Position numbers and translations under genes: made by a program. This document shows positions 8,301 through 15,929 of a stretch of 64,000 nucleotides of DNA, one piece after another. Below the pieces are notes generated by a model, which had not been told where the DNA came from, did not search any database, and saw nothing but the letters and a program-made list of their open reading frames with translations. The number at the start of each line of letters is the position of its first letter. Position 1 is the stretch's first letter. The DNA lies in NCBI RefSeq assembly GCF_017094485.1, contig NZ_CP064786.1, forward strand, positions 434,001-498,000. Reading direction: 5' to 3'. The DNA is from Natranaeroarchaeum sulfidigenes (lineage in GTDB: Archaea > Halobacteriota > Halobacteria > Halobacteriales > Natronoarchaeaceae).

Positions 8301-8549
8301 ATGTTACTAGATGCCGACAGGGTGGATAAGCCGCGGCGTGGCACTTCCACGTTTCAGGGAACGGTTGCCCTCCGGGAGGGACTGCTGGCCCTCCGTTGAT
8401 TTCCACCGATCGGGGCGACTTCTGGGAACGGTTCCGGAAGCGTCACGGTTCGATCAACAATCGAGCAAGGTCAACCGAGTTCTGGTCATGACTATTGCTA
8501 CTGATGGCTCCAGAATTGTTTGAACCGGTTCCGTTCCACAGCCCCCCGA

Positions 8550-9572
8550 CTACTGCGATGCCGTCGGCGACTCGACGAGCGAGTACTCTCGGTCCCGACT
8601 CGTCCCTTCAGCTTCGAGAAGGTTGTACTGGGCCATCTTCGAGAGGTACGTACGGACAGTCCGTTTCGTTCGCGCGTCTTCGACTTCCGCAGTATAGCGC
8701 TCGTGGATCTCACTCGGTCCGACCGGGCCGTACTTGTTGACGATCTCGTAGACGACTTGCTGGTGTGGGGTCAACGAGTCGAGGCTCTTCTGTCTGATCT
8801 GTGCGCGGGCATCACCGGCGGCGTCCTGCAGTAAGTCGTTGGTGATCCGGTCGTGATTTTCGCGAGCAGCCGTGCTGGCTGCGGTCCGAAGCATGCCGAT
8901 CGCCAGCCGGGCGTCGCCAGCGGCCGCATCCGCGATGTGATAGAGCTGGTCGTCGGTGATGATATCGGGTTCGAGACCCCATTTCGCACGGGCGGTCAGG
9001 ATGTCGAAGAGCTGGTCGTTATGGTACTTGTCCATACGGACGTGCTCGCTGGATCGCAGGCGACTCACGAGCCGGTCGTCGACACGGCTGTACAACTGTT
9101 CTTCCTCGTTAGCAATACAGATGACCGCGAACTGCGGGAGGCTGTGTAGATCGTAGAGTACTCCCGGATCTTCGAGCTGGTCGACCTCGTCGAGGATGAT
9201 GACAGCCCGCGGTCCGTCGTACTGTTGGAGACGTTCGATCAATTCGTCGTGTGGCGTCGACTGGCGATGGATGTCAATCGTCTTGCCGAGATCATCGAGA
9301 ATCTGGTACAGCGCCCGAAATCGGGTGTAGTTGCGCCAGCAGTTGACGTAGGTGCCTTCGACGTCAAGGACTTCCTCGCGGAGCCGTTCGGTGACGAACT
9401 TTGAGAGACAGGTCTTTCCGGTTCCACTGGGTCCGGTGACGATGGCAGTGTCCGCGGGCTCACCATTCGTGATTGGTTCGAGAACACTGGAGAGATGATT
9501 GACCTCGGCATCGCGATGCTCGACTTCTCGCGGGACAAAACCAGCACGGAGGACGCGAGCATCACGGATCAT
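8550..9572 (-). CDS. orc: Orc1/Cdc6 replication initiator (340 aa)
   Basis: This AAA+ initiator has Walker A G-P-S-G-T-G-K-T at residues 47-54 and Walker B V-I-I-L-D-E-V-D at 124-131, then a lid domain (DAAAGDARLAIGMLR, the sensor-2 region) and a C-terminal winged helix (HERYTAEVEDARTKRTVRTYLSKM). The length suits the shorter haloarchaeal Cdc6 group. The family binds origin repeats and loads MCM. It is transcribed away from the 374-bp intergenic region that also feeds a second orc gene, a typical arrangement for a haloarchaeal origin. The ATG at 9572 starts MIRDARVLR, just ahead of a P-R-E-V-E-H-R-D-A-E box usual in this family. The 8301-8549 spacer holds nothing recognisable. Confidence 0.92.
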   Translation of the reverse strand: MIRDARVLRAGFVPREVEHRDAEVNHLSSVLEPITNGEPADTAIVTGPSGTGKTCLSKFVTERLREEVLDVEGTYVNCWRNYTRFRALYQILDDLGKTIDIHRQSTPHDELIERLQQYDGPRAVIILDEVDQLEDPGVLYDLHSLPQFAVICIANEEEQLYSRVDDRLVSRLRSSEHVRMDKYHNDQLFDILTARAKWGLEPDIITDDQLYHIADAAAGDARLAIGMLRTAASTAARENHDRITNDLLQDAAGDARAQIRQKSLDSLTPHQQVVYEIVNKYGPVGPSEIHERYTAEVEDARTKRTVRTYLSKMAQYNLLEAEGTSRDREYSLVESPTASQ

Positions 9573-9743
9573 CTTTGTTCGATACCCTGGTTTTTTGTCT
9601 GGTCACAAAAGTGTGTCTGGGAGGTTTCCGGAATTGACCACACGTGAGTGCTTTCAGTGGGTAGAGTGTCTCCCTCGTACATTTTGTTTGTGGAACCGGC
9701 TAGTTTCCGGAAACGTCCGACGTTCGGCAATGGGATCTACGAA

Positions 9744-9771
9744 AGTGAGAGAGTACGTTTCGTGTGCTTTT
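9744..9771 (+). repeat. Origin-box-like repeat, copy 1
   Basis: A 28-bp box beginning AGTGAGAGAGTAC and ending TTTCGTGTGCTTTT. It is matched at 27 of 28 positions by the inverted copy at 11161-11188, so the two lie as inverted repeats on either side of the orc gene 9947-11143. Confidence 0.75.
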
Positions 9772-9804
9772 CTTCGGATAATGGACCTACTTTGAGGGGC
9801 CAAA

Positions 9805-9825
9805 GAGTACGTTTCGTGTGCTTTC
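9805..9825 (+). repeat. Origin-box-like repeat, copy 2
   Basis: A direct repeat of the last 21 bases of copy 1 with a single difference in the final base. It is spaced 54 bp from copy 1, close to five helical turns, so the same face of DNA would be presented to bound Orc proteins. Confidence 0.75.
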
Positions 9826-9914
9826 AGTAATCTTGTCGGACAAACCATCGCCGTGCAGCGGGATACGAAGAGCCAGGAGAGCAACGAATAGCAAACGAAA
9901 CTAACAACATCGGA

Positions 9915-9923
9915 TTTTAAATA
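9915..9923 (+). promoter_or_regulatory. TATA-like box of the 398-aa orc gene
   Basis: TTTTAAATA is centred about 27 bp before the ATG at 9947, which suggests a leaderless or nearly leaderless transcript. It lies just downstream of the origin boxes, so Orc binding could affect its own expression. Confidence 0.55.
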
Positions 9924-9946
9924 GTCTGACAAACACCTTCTAGTAA

Positions 9947-11143
9947 ATGGGCAATCCATTCGGCGGGATGATGGACACGATCTTTGCGGACAAGGAGGTG
10001 CTGACAGAGAGCTACCAACCGGAGACTATCCTAGAACGAGAGGCTGAGATCGAGGAATATCGCTACGCGTTACAGGACGTTCTGTTTGGAAGAGAGCCCG
10101 AAAACGTAATGCTGTACGGGAAAGCCGGCCTCGGAAAGACGGCGGTAACGACCTACATTCTGGAGGCACTGCAAACGGAGGTCGAAACCCGGGACGAAGC
10201 TGACGAACTGTACACCCATGAGATCAACTGCAACGGCAAGACCGTCTTCATGGTCGTTAGACAGCTTGTGAACACACTACTCCCTGCCAATGCTAGCGAA
10301 TTTCCAAAGCGAGGGCTCGGAACTGGCGATGCCTTCACCGAGCTCTACGAGCAACTCGATCGACTCGGGGGGACACACTTGATGGTCTTCGACGAGATTG
10401 ACCACCTCGACGACGCCGACACGTTGCTCTACGAACTCCCACGAGCACGCGCCAACGGCCACATTACCAATGCACAGGTGGGTATCATCGGGATCAGCAA
10501 CAACTACACGTTCCGGACGTCGCTCTCGCCGAAAGTGAAGGACACGCTGATGGAGACTGAAATCTCCTTTAGCCCGTACAACGCGAACGAACTGGGTACC
10601 ATCCTGCAGGATCGAGCAGAACAAGCGTTCGCCGAAGACGCCTGTGATCAGTCCGCAATACGTCGAGCCGCGGCGCTTGCCGCACAGGATATGGGGAACG
10701 CTCGGCAGGCGATCGATTTGCTTCGGGTCGGTGGGGAGGTTGCACTACGTGAGGAAGCCGATTGCGTCACGGACGACCACATCGGAGCGGCACGAGAACG
10801 AGTGCAGCGCGGTCGGCTACAAAACCGAATCCGTGAGCAGACCATCCACGACCAGTACATTCTGGAGACGATCGCCTATCTCGAAGAGGGCGACGAGACA
10901 CCCGTGCGCTCGAAAGAAATTTATGATCTCTATCAAGACGTCGCCGCCGAATGCGGAGACGATCCACTGACGACGCTGAAAAGTATTCAGGATCACCTCT
11001 CGGATCTTCACATGCTCGGGTTCCTTCAGCGGTTCGAGCGCAACGAGGGACTGAGCGGCGGGCAGTATTACGAGTACGAACTTGATCTCAACGCCGATAT
11101 CGTCATCGAGACGCGCAAAACGATCGAGGAGACCAGGCTGTAG
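9947..11143 (+). CDS. orc: Orc1/Cdc6 replication initiator (398 aa)
   Basis: This AAA+ initiator has Walker A G-K-A-G-L-G-K-T at 58-65 and Walker B L-M-V-F-D-E-I-D at 145-152, a sensor region (GISNNYTFRTSLSPKVKDTL), a lid helix with MGNARQAIDLLR, and a C-terminal winged helix (RSKEIYDLYQDVAAECGDDP...LSDLHMLGFLQRFERNEG). It belongs to the longer Orc1 type common on haloarchaeal plasmids and secondary origins, and would bind the flanking boxes and load MCM. Boxes in inverted orientation lie on both sides (9744-9771 and 11161-11188), so gene plus boxes form a 1.45-kb unit. Two decayed relatives of this unit occur at 12.6 and 19.7 kb. After the gene, 11189-11390 shows nothing recognisable. Confidence 0.93.
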   Translation: MGNPFGGMMDTIFADKEVLTESYQPETILEREAEIEEYRYALQDVLFGREPENVMLYGKAGLGKTAVTTYILEALQTEVETRDEADELYTHEINCNGKTVFMVVRQLVNTLLPANASEFPKRGLGTGDAFTELYEQLDRLGGTHLMVFDEIDHLDDADTLLYELPRARANGHITNAQVGIIGISNNYTFRTSLSPKVKDTLMETEISFSPYNANELGTILQDRAEQAFAEDACDQSAIRRAAALAAQDMGNARQAIDLLRVGGEVALREEADCVTDDHIGAARERVQRGRLQNRIREQTIHDQYILETIAYLEEGDETPVRSKEIYDLYQDVAAECGDDPLTTLKSIQDHLSDLHMLGFLQRFERNEGLSGGQYYEYELDLNADIVIETRKTIEETRL

Positions 11144-11160
11144 GATGGGCCCTCGCCGTC

Positions 11161-11188
11161 AAAAGCACACGAAATGTACTCTCTCACT
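11161..11188 (-). repeat. Origin-box-like repeat, inverted copy downstream of orc
   Basis: The reverse complement of 9744-9771 with one difference (GTACATTTC instead of GTACGTTTC). It starts 17 bp after the orc stop codon. A perfect 21-bp duplicate of its core lies at 12742-12762. Confidence 0.75.
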
Positions 11189-11390
11189 ACAGTGGAATGG
11201 AGTATAAACAGAAATACGATAGGAGTGTTGAAGCCTGATCGACAGTGCGAGCCGGAGATACCGGTGCCAGATGAGTTATGTGGTATTCTTTGTCAGGTCA
11301 GAGACACTCCAAAGTCGACAGTGGATTTCGAGTATGGATAGAGAGTATCAGTGACTGGGGTTCGATAGCATCCGGGGAAACGATAGCCAG

Positions 11391-11894
11391 TCACTCGCCA
11401 TCGCAACTACACCGCGAATGAGCGTCTGCGAACTCCACGACATACGCGTGTACTTCCTCAGCCAAATCATGCATGCCGTATGCCAAATCTCGCCCCGGGC
11501 GATCGATATCATAATATATTCTGGCACGGTGTTCCGACCGGAATGAATCAATCCGTCCGGGCACACCAGTATCAGAAAACACTCCGCGTCCGTCAATGTC
11601 TTCGAACACCTGCTCGTGCGCCCGGAAATCCGATGACTCAGCCGCAGTCTGGTCCACCAAATAAAATTGGAATGATCGCTCGATCGCGTTGAACGACAGT
11701 TCGGTCAAACTCACATAATTATTCGTGCCGCGCCGCAATTCTCGGCACGTCCCCAGCATTGCACACGCTTTCCCCAGTTGCACGTCACCGTCTGTTTGCT
11801 GCCACGACAACGAATGCTGCACCGGGCCGGTCTCACCGTCAGCCAATAACGACTCAACGCAAGCAACGGCATCCACAACATCCTCAAGTCCCAT
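11391..11894 (-). CDS. HEPN-domain protein (toxin-like partner of MNT)
   Basis: This 167-residue helical protein has the general layout of minimal HEPN domains: helices with a LTELSFNAIERSFQFYLVD segment and a final YGMHDLAEEVHAYVVEFAD helix. A putative active region is F-R-S-E-H-R-A-R-I-Y-Y-D; an exact R-x4-6-H spacing is not evident. HEPN proteins are often RNases neutralised by MNT nucleotidyltransferases that add AMP or nucleotides to them. It overlaps its upstream partner by 11 bases (11884-11894), so the two are coupled. The downstream side is an ordinary spacer with no clear terminator. Confidence 0.7.
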   Translation of the reverse strand: MGLEDVVDAVACVESLLADGETGPVQHSLSWQQTDGDVQLGKACAMLGTCRELRRGTNNYVSLTELSFNAIERSFQFYLVDQTAAESSDFRAHEQVFEDIDGRGVFSDTGVPGRIDSFRSEHRARIYYDIDRPGRDLAYGMHDLAEEVHAYVVEFADAHSRCSCDGE

Positions 11895-12573
11895 TTTCGA
11901 ACACCTCGCGTTTCACCGCCTGCAACGCAGCACTGTCGTGAATCGTAATTCCTTGCGTGAGCACATCACGGATACGGTCGTGGCTGGGCGCAGAATCTCG
12001 TGTCTCCACCACGATATGCGGTTCGTATCGGTCTCCATCGAATCGTTCCGATGTGATTTCGTCCTCGATCGTGTGCGCATGACGCTGGGCTGCCATTCGA
12101 TCACCCGGAACGACAACGAATATATCGATATCGCTGGCACGGTCTGCATCGCCGCGCGCGATGCTTCCGAACACCACTATCCCTGCGTCGTCATCGATTC
12201 GTTCCAGAATCCGCTCACGAACTGCTCGCACCGGTGCGTGGTACTCGGATTGAGGGAGTGACGTAACTCGATCCTCGCTACGAACAAGTTTCGACGCGTT
12301 AATTTGCACGGCATTCGCCCGGCCGTCGCGGTCGACAGTTACCGCACCGAGCTGTTCAAGCGAGACCACAGCTGCGTTCACGTTTCCCATACCTTTCCCG
12401 GTGAGGCGGTGGAGCTCCCGGTTCGTGAACGTTTCACCCGGATTATCCGTGAGCAACTGCAGGATTTCCGGGACTGCGTTGTGGGCGAACGCATCACGAT
12501 CACCAACCGGGACCGGGATGCAGATGTGCGTCCCGTCACACGTACTGCTTGATTGAACTGACCTATTGTTCAT
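11884..12573 (-). CDS. wHTH-fused MNT nucleotidyltransferase (antitoxin-like)
   Basis: This 229-residue protein has an N-terminal winged helix (PEILQLLTDNP...FTNRELHRLTGKGMGNVNAAVVSLEQLGAV, residues about 35-85) and a minimal nucleotidyltransferase domain with G-S-I-A-R-G-D-A-D-R-A-S-D-I-D-I-F-V (about 134-151), matching the GSxxRG...SDIDL catalytic pattern. MNT proteins of this type modify or bind HEPN toxins. The extra DNA-binding domain suggests that the antitoxin also represses its own operon. The following HEPN gene overlaps by 11 bases. Directly upstream (12574-12770) lie an orc remnant and an origin-like box. Confidence 0.82.
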   Translation of the reverse strand: MNNRSVQSSSTCDGTHICIPVPVGDRDAFAHNAVPEILQLLTDNPGETFTNRELHRLTGKGMGNVNAAVVSLEQLGAVTVDRDGRANAVQINASKLVRSEDRVTSLPQSEYHAPVRAVRERILERIDDDAGIVVFGSIARGDADRASDIDIFVVVPGDRMAAQRHAHTIEDEITSERFDGDRYEPHIVVETRDSAPSHDRIRDVLTQGITIHDSAALQAVKREVFENGT

Positions 12574-12595
12574 GAACAGCCAGACGGTTCAATAC

Positions 12596-12741
12596 AACTT
12601 AAAACCAGAGGGTGTGACGGTTCCTCCAGCGGTTCGAATGAAACGAAGGATTGAGCGGCAGGCAGTACTACGAATACGAACTGGATCTCAACGCCGAGAT
12701 CGTCATCCAGATTGGAAAGCGATCGAGGAGACCATGCTGTG
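12596..12741 (+). pseudogene. Decayed 3' end of an orc1/cdc6 gene
   Basis: The DNA closely copies the last ~45 codons of the 9947-11143 gene. The frames give L-Q-R-F-E-(stop), then LSGRQYYEYELDLNAEIVIQ and K-R-S-R-R-P; the intact gene has LSGGQYYEYELDLNADIVIE. Internal stops and frame changes show it is not functional. The copied region runs on into the box at 12742-12762, so gene end and box were copied together. The rest of 12574-12988 holds that box, a hairpin at 12803 and a TFB-like scrap. Confidence 0.8.
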
Positions 12742-12762
12742 AAAAGCACACGAAATGTACTC
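12742..12762 (-). repeat. Origin-box-like repeat beside the orc remnant
   Basis: Identical over 21 bases to the downstream box of the intact orc unit (11161-11181). It is followed by a diverged AGTGAG/CAGTGG flank. It stands in the same place relative to the orc 3' end as in the intact unit. Confidence 0.75.
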
Positions 12763-12802
12763 ACTTTCTGTCAGTGGGAGACTGGTTGCAGTGTGTCAGT
12801 TC

Positions 12803-12822
12803 CCCACGACTGAAGTCGTGGG
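12803..12822. repeat. IS200/IS605-type hairpin
   Basis: CCCACGACTGAAGTCGTGGG is a perfect 8-bp stem with a TGAA loop, followed by CTTGTCAGTGG. The form is the same as haloarchaeal IS200/IS605 subterminal hairpins. No transposase lies next to it. Confidence 0.5.
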
Positions 12823-12849
12823 CTTGTCAGTGGACTCTCGTTCTACCGA

Positions 12850-12960
12850 CACCGGAATAATTCGATGGCAGAGGCACGTCACTTTTGAACAAAGAACAGC
12901 GGAAATGACGGGTGGGGGTGTGCATCGATCGTCGCCTTTCGTTCCGTGGGGGACTCGAAT
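12850..12960 (+). pseudogene. Possible TFB-like scrap
   Basis: The 12888-12920 stretch (AGAACAGCGGAAAT...GGGTGGG) closely resembles 1334-1365 in the TFB remnant. Mixed frames give W-R-H-F, K-E-Q-R-K and R-V-G-V, which fit the TFB linker around the B-finger. Stops and frameshifts are frequent. The call rests on a short match and is tentative. Confidence 0.3.
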
Positions 12961-12988
12961 TGACTGACAGCACTCGACGTGATGGCCG

Positions 12989-13714
12989 TCACTTCCTATC
13001 TGTCTGCCCTTCCTCTTCTGTTGTTTCCCCCCGCTCAGGGGGCTCCGGCGGTTCGAACGCAGCGATGAGAACCTGCATGACTCTTGTTTCTCGAAGCTCC
13101 GCCCAGCTCATCCGTGATCGAATTCCTAGTCCAGCGACTGCCAGCAGGGCGAGGTGGACAAGCACTCCAGTCATCGAGGAGGATCCGAACACAAGCGTGT
13201 ACAGGCCGCTTGCAAGCACGGCGAGTGCGAGCCCCATACCGCCCACCCGGAGTGGCGTTGCGAGCGACTGCGCAAGGAGTCGCTCACCCAGTGACTTCAC
13301 CCGGGATTGCTCCCAGATCGGTACGAGACGCTCGATCGTCGCATCGAGTAGCCGGATGAACGGACCGATCGTCCGCGTCTCGCGCAGATCGATGACGATC
13401 ACGTCCGGCTCGGGCTCGGCCGTGAACCAGCGATAGAGGTAGGACGCCTCGATCCATCTCCGTAGCGTGGTCCCAGCGCTCACGATACGGGAGTTTGCGA
13501 CGACACGCTTGATCGGCCGTGTGATGCGTTCAAGTGGGCCGGTGATCGTTTGTTTGCCCGCCGCGAGCATCGAGCCGATCCGGTCGGGTACGGTCTGGGT
13601 CTCTGAGCCGTCCGAATCCTGCGTCTTGGATGGCTCGGTCGCTTCCCTGTCGTCGGTCTCTTCGCTGTCGTCGGTCGGTTCCGTCTCAGTCGATGGCTCG
13701 GGCTGGTCGGTCAT
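12989..13714 (-). CDS. Haloarchaeal membrane protein, partner of DUF4330 gene
   Basis: This 241-residue protein has a very acidic, Thr/Ser-rich N-terminus (residues 1-45), a central cytosolic segment (YLYRWFTAEPEPDVIVIDLRETRTIGPFIRLLD) and two membrane helices near the end (about 158-175 and 182-198), then an acidic tail. No enzymatic motif is seen. It lies six bases after the DUF4330 gene, so the two form an operon. This pair sits about 2.3 kb before the AglB-like gene, and a link with glycan transfer or envelope assembly is possible but inferred from position only. Confidence 0.75.
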   Translation of the reverse strand: MTDQPEPSTETEPTDDSEETDDREATEPSKTQDSDGSETQTVPDRIGSMLAAGKQTITGPLERITRPIKRVVANSRIVSAGTTLRRWIEASYLYRWFTAEPEPDVIVIDLRETRTIGPFIRLLDATIERLVPIWEQSRVKSLGERLLAQSLATPLRVGGMGLALAVLASGLYTLVFGSSSMTGVLVHLALLAVAGLGIRSRMSWAELRETRVMQVLIAAFEPPEPPERGETTEEEGQTDRK

Positions 13715-13720
13715 GAATGG

Positions 13721-14857
13721 TTACTGGTCGAGTGCTTTGAGTTCACCGTCGATCGTCAGATCCTCGAAGGCGAGTGTGATAGTGTCGCCCTGCTCGATCG
13801 ACGTGCCGTGGAACCGGAGCGTGGAGTCGGTCTGGCGCGTTTCCAGCTCAACCGTGAGCCGCACGTCTTTCTCGGTGGGGTGATCACGCAGGTGGATGTC
13901 ACCGTCGTCGCTTTCGAGGACCACCTGTGCGGGCTGGACGTCCACGTCGGTGATCGTCGCGAGCGTCTCACCGCGCTCGGTCTCGGTCATCCCGGCCTCG
14001 AAGGTCTCGGCGAACTCCTCGTCGACACCCGTAAGCTCAACCTCCGCGGTGGTCGTGGTCGGCTCGCCGAACTCCGTTGTGCTATCACTGCGGATCACCG
14101 GCCCGGTGACGTCGTAGGCGGCCGTGCTGAACGCGATCTGTGTGTCGGTGGTGACCTCGTCGCCGCCGTAGGTGGGCTGGTCGACGCCCTCAAGGGCGGT
14201 GAGTTCGACGCCGAGCAGTACGAGGCGCTCGTCGCTTGCCGTGGGATAGGAGTAGACTTCGGCCACGGTGGCGACCGTCGAGCCCGCGAGTTCGTGTTCG
14301 TCGCCCGGCTGGATCTCCTCGGCCGTCGTAGCGCCCATCGACGTCTCGATCAGCACGGGTTTCGTCGTCCGTGCCAGCGCGTCGGATTCGTCGTCGACCG
14401 CGGTGACCTCGCCGTTTGCGGTGTACTCCTCGGTGTCGAGCTCGAACTCCTGGCCGAGCTGGAGTCCCTCGTCGCCGATCCGGAAGCTATCGTCCTCCAT
14501 GACACCCTCGACCTCGGCCCTGATCGCGAGGTGGATGTCGGTATCGTCGTCGGGGTTCGCGACCGGCGTCGCGTGCATGTCCGTGATCGTGAGACTACTC
14601 TGGCCACCCAGATCGACGCTATCGCCCTCCTCGATTTGCTCGACGACGTGATCGGGCTGGTTGCCCAGATCGATCGTCGCGTACTTCGTCGCTGTGTCCG
14701 GTTCTGGTTCCTCTGTCGGTTCGTCTCCCGCGGCGAGCACGAGTGCGCCACCCGCTGCGGCGACTGCGAGAACCATGAGCACGACGAGGACGTCGACGAT
14801 GTTGACGACCCCGAAGAGGTTCCCGTTCTCGTCGAGGAGCTGCCTGCCATCGGTCAT
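13721..14857 (-). CDS. DUF4330-domain membrane-anchored protein
   Basis: This protein of 378 residues begins with L-D-E-N-G-N-L-F-G-V-V-N-I-V-D, the N-terminal signature of DUF4330 (PF14221), directly followed by one membrane helix (about 25-45). A large, acidic, beta-rich extracellular part follows. The outside part seems to hold repeated modules (each with an opening such as Y-A-T-I-D-L or KPVLIETS and a T-I-T-D/V-A-T-V core). The function of DUF4330 is unknown. The ATG at 14857 is chosen over a TTG six bases earlier. It is the first gene of a two-gene operon with the membrane gene 12989-13714. Confidence 0.8.
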   Translation of the reverse strand: MTDGRQLLDENGNLFGVVNIVDVLVVLMVLAVAAAGGALVLAAGDEPTEEPEPDTATKYATIDLGNQPDHVVEQIEEGDSVDLGGQSSLTITDMHATPVANPDDDTDIHLAIRAEVEGVMEDDSFRIGDEGLQLGQEFELDTEEYTANGEVTAVDDESDALARTTKPVLIETSMGATTAEEIQPGDEHELAGSTVATVAEVYSYPTASDERLVLLGVELTALEGVDQPTYGGDEVTTDTQIAFSTAAYDVTGPVIRSDSTTEFGEPTTTTAEVELTGVDEEFAETFEAGMTETERGETLATITDVDVQPAQVVLESDDGDIHLRDHPTEKDVRLTVELETRQTDSTLRFHGTSIEQGDTITLAFEDLTIDGELKALDQ

Positions 14858-15052
14858 TGGCAATAGGACTTGCTGGCGTCGACAAAAGGGCTTGGGTGTT
14901 GGCCCGACCTAGCAGCTGCTCGGTCCCCATGTTCGAGACTGGGGTTCAGCAGATTTTGACAGTTACGCCATCGAACTCATTGTGAGTGACTAGTGTTGCG
15001 CCCGTCTCCCGTGGGACGACTGCGATCAGTACATCAAAAGAGGTCCCCGAAT

Positions 15053-15103
15053 GTTTGTTGGGTCCATGCCCAACACACTTATGCTGTTAAGCGACCAACA
15101 AAC
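15053..15103. promoter_or_regulatory. Inverted repeat (candidate operator) before the TumE/HVO_A0114 pair
   Basis: GTTTGTTGG (15053-15061) and CCAACAAAC (15095-15103) are perfect 9-bp inverted halves that frame a TATA-like stretch (CTTATGCTGTTAAG) 10-35 bp before the toxin start. The placement fits autoregulation by the wHTH antitoxin. There is nothing else of note between 14858 and 15052. Confidence 0.5.
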
Positions 15104-15112
15104 GGACGGAGG

Positions 15113-15427
15113 ATGGGCCATGAACTCACGCACCGGTACACCCACGTCGAAACTGGACTTGTCGAGAACGTCGTCATCCGGCGTACAACCGATACAGAGA
15201 CCTACCCGTCCGGTTGGAAGTACACACTGCATCTGGGAACGCTGCAGGATCTGACGCTCGTTCGCTACGACAACGCCCACGAGGACACCAAAGGCCACGA
15301 ACTACACACTGCTGCCGGTGACGCAGATGTCGAATTCCCCGGTATGGAAGAACTCATCGTCGAGTTCTGGGCCAGTGCCGATGAGTACTGGGACACCGTC
15401 GGTGGCAACCCCCCACGTCCCTATTGA
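15113..15427 (+). CDS. TumE (DUF6516) family toxin
   Basis: This 104-residue protein has the family core: Y-P-S-G-W-K-Y-T-L-H-L-G, L-V-R-Y-D-N-A-H-E-D-T-K-G-H-E-L-H and V-E-F-P-G-M-E-E-L. In Halobacteria this family is paired with an HVO_A0114-like wHTH protein and annotated as a type II toxin-antitoxin pair. The conserved His and Asp residues may be catalytic, but the activity is not fixed by sequence. The ATG at 15113 follows a GGAGG that is unusually close, so a leaderless start from the TATA-like sequence at about 15080 is likelier. The partner gene starts 37 bp downstream. Confidence 0.82.
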   Translation: MGHELTHRYTHVETGLVENVVIRRTTDTETYPSGWKYTLHLGTLQDLTLVRYDNAHEDTKGHELHTAAGDADVEFPGMEELIVEFWASADEYWDTVGGNPPRPY

Positions 15428-15464
15428 CCACACCAGAGACAATCCACATCCCACAGACCCACCC

Positions 15465-15884
15465 ATGACCACGCTTTATATCACAGTCGGCGACCGATCA
15501 CAGCTCCGAGAGGACACACTCCAGTTCATCCAGCGTGCCGAGGCTGATGAACTGGATGAACACGATGAGCGTGCAGTACTTCAATTTGGGACCTATGACG
15601 ATCTTGTCGACAGCCTCACCCCGCTGCGCCTTGAGCTCATCCAGGCAATCGCTCAGGAGCGCCCTACAAGTATGCGTGAGGCTGCACGACTCGTTGACCG
15701 CGACGTCTCGGATGTCCATGCAGATCTGAAACACCTCGAAGTGCTGGGCATCCTCGAACTCAAGGAAGGAGGGCCCAGTGGAGCGATCCAGCCCGTTGTC
15801 CCATTCGACAGAATCGAGATGCAGATCGACTATCCCCTTCTTGAGGACGTCGATGCAGACAGCACTCCTGCCAGCGCAGACTAG
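15465..15884 (+). CDS. HVO_A0114-like winged-helix DNA-binding protein (antitoxin)
   Basis: This 139-residue protein starts TTLYITVGDRSQLREDTLQ, has an acidic middle and a winged helix (LTPLRLELIQAIAQERPTSMREAARLVDRDVSDVHADLKHLEVLGILEL), and ends with a short beta tail ending in an acidic run. This is the standard form of HVO_A0114-like proteins, the partners of TumE toxins. It probably represses the operon by binding the inverted repeat at 15053-15103. The ATG at 15465 gives the family-typical N-terminus. Confidence 0.87.
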   Translation: MTTLYITVGDRSQLREDTLQFIQRAEADELDEHDERAVLQFGTYDDLVDSLTPLRLELIQAIAQERPTSMREAARLVDRDVSDVHADLKHLEVLGILELKEGGPSGAIQPVVPFDRIEMQIDYPLLEDVDADSTPASAD

Positions 15885-15929
15885 TTCCCTGTTTTTATTG
15901 TGCAAGCCCAGACACAGGTTCTTCTTGAT

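Larger units (their letters stand above)
9573..9946. other. Candidate replication origin between divergent orc genes
   Basis: This non-coding stretch lies between two divergently transcribed initiator genes. It carries two direct copies of a box with core GTACGTTTCGTGTGCTTT (9753-9770 and 9807-9824). A weaker copy (CACGTGAGTGCTTTCAGTGG, 9641-9660) lies nearby. There is a small palindrome CTTTGAGGGGCCAAAG between the direct boxes, and an AT-rich end (9888-9930). An inverted copy of the box lies beyond the orc gene at 11161. Repeated boxes beside an orc gene are how archaeal origin recognition boxes appear. That this one is active is an inference. Confidence 0.65.

Noticed and set aside
9638-9660. 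Third strong origin box
   Set aside because: Only GTGCTTTCAGTGG-like parts match; too diverged to list as a full copy, so it is mentioned within the origin region only.
13808-14866. 352-codon open frame on the plus strand
   Set aside because: Antisense to the DUF4330 gene, whose N-terminal signature and membrane helix are clear. No motif in the antisense product.
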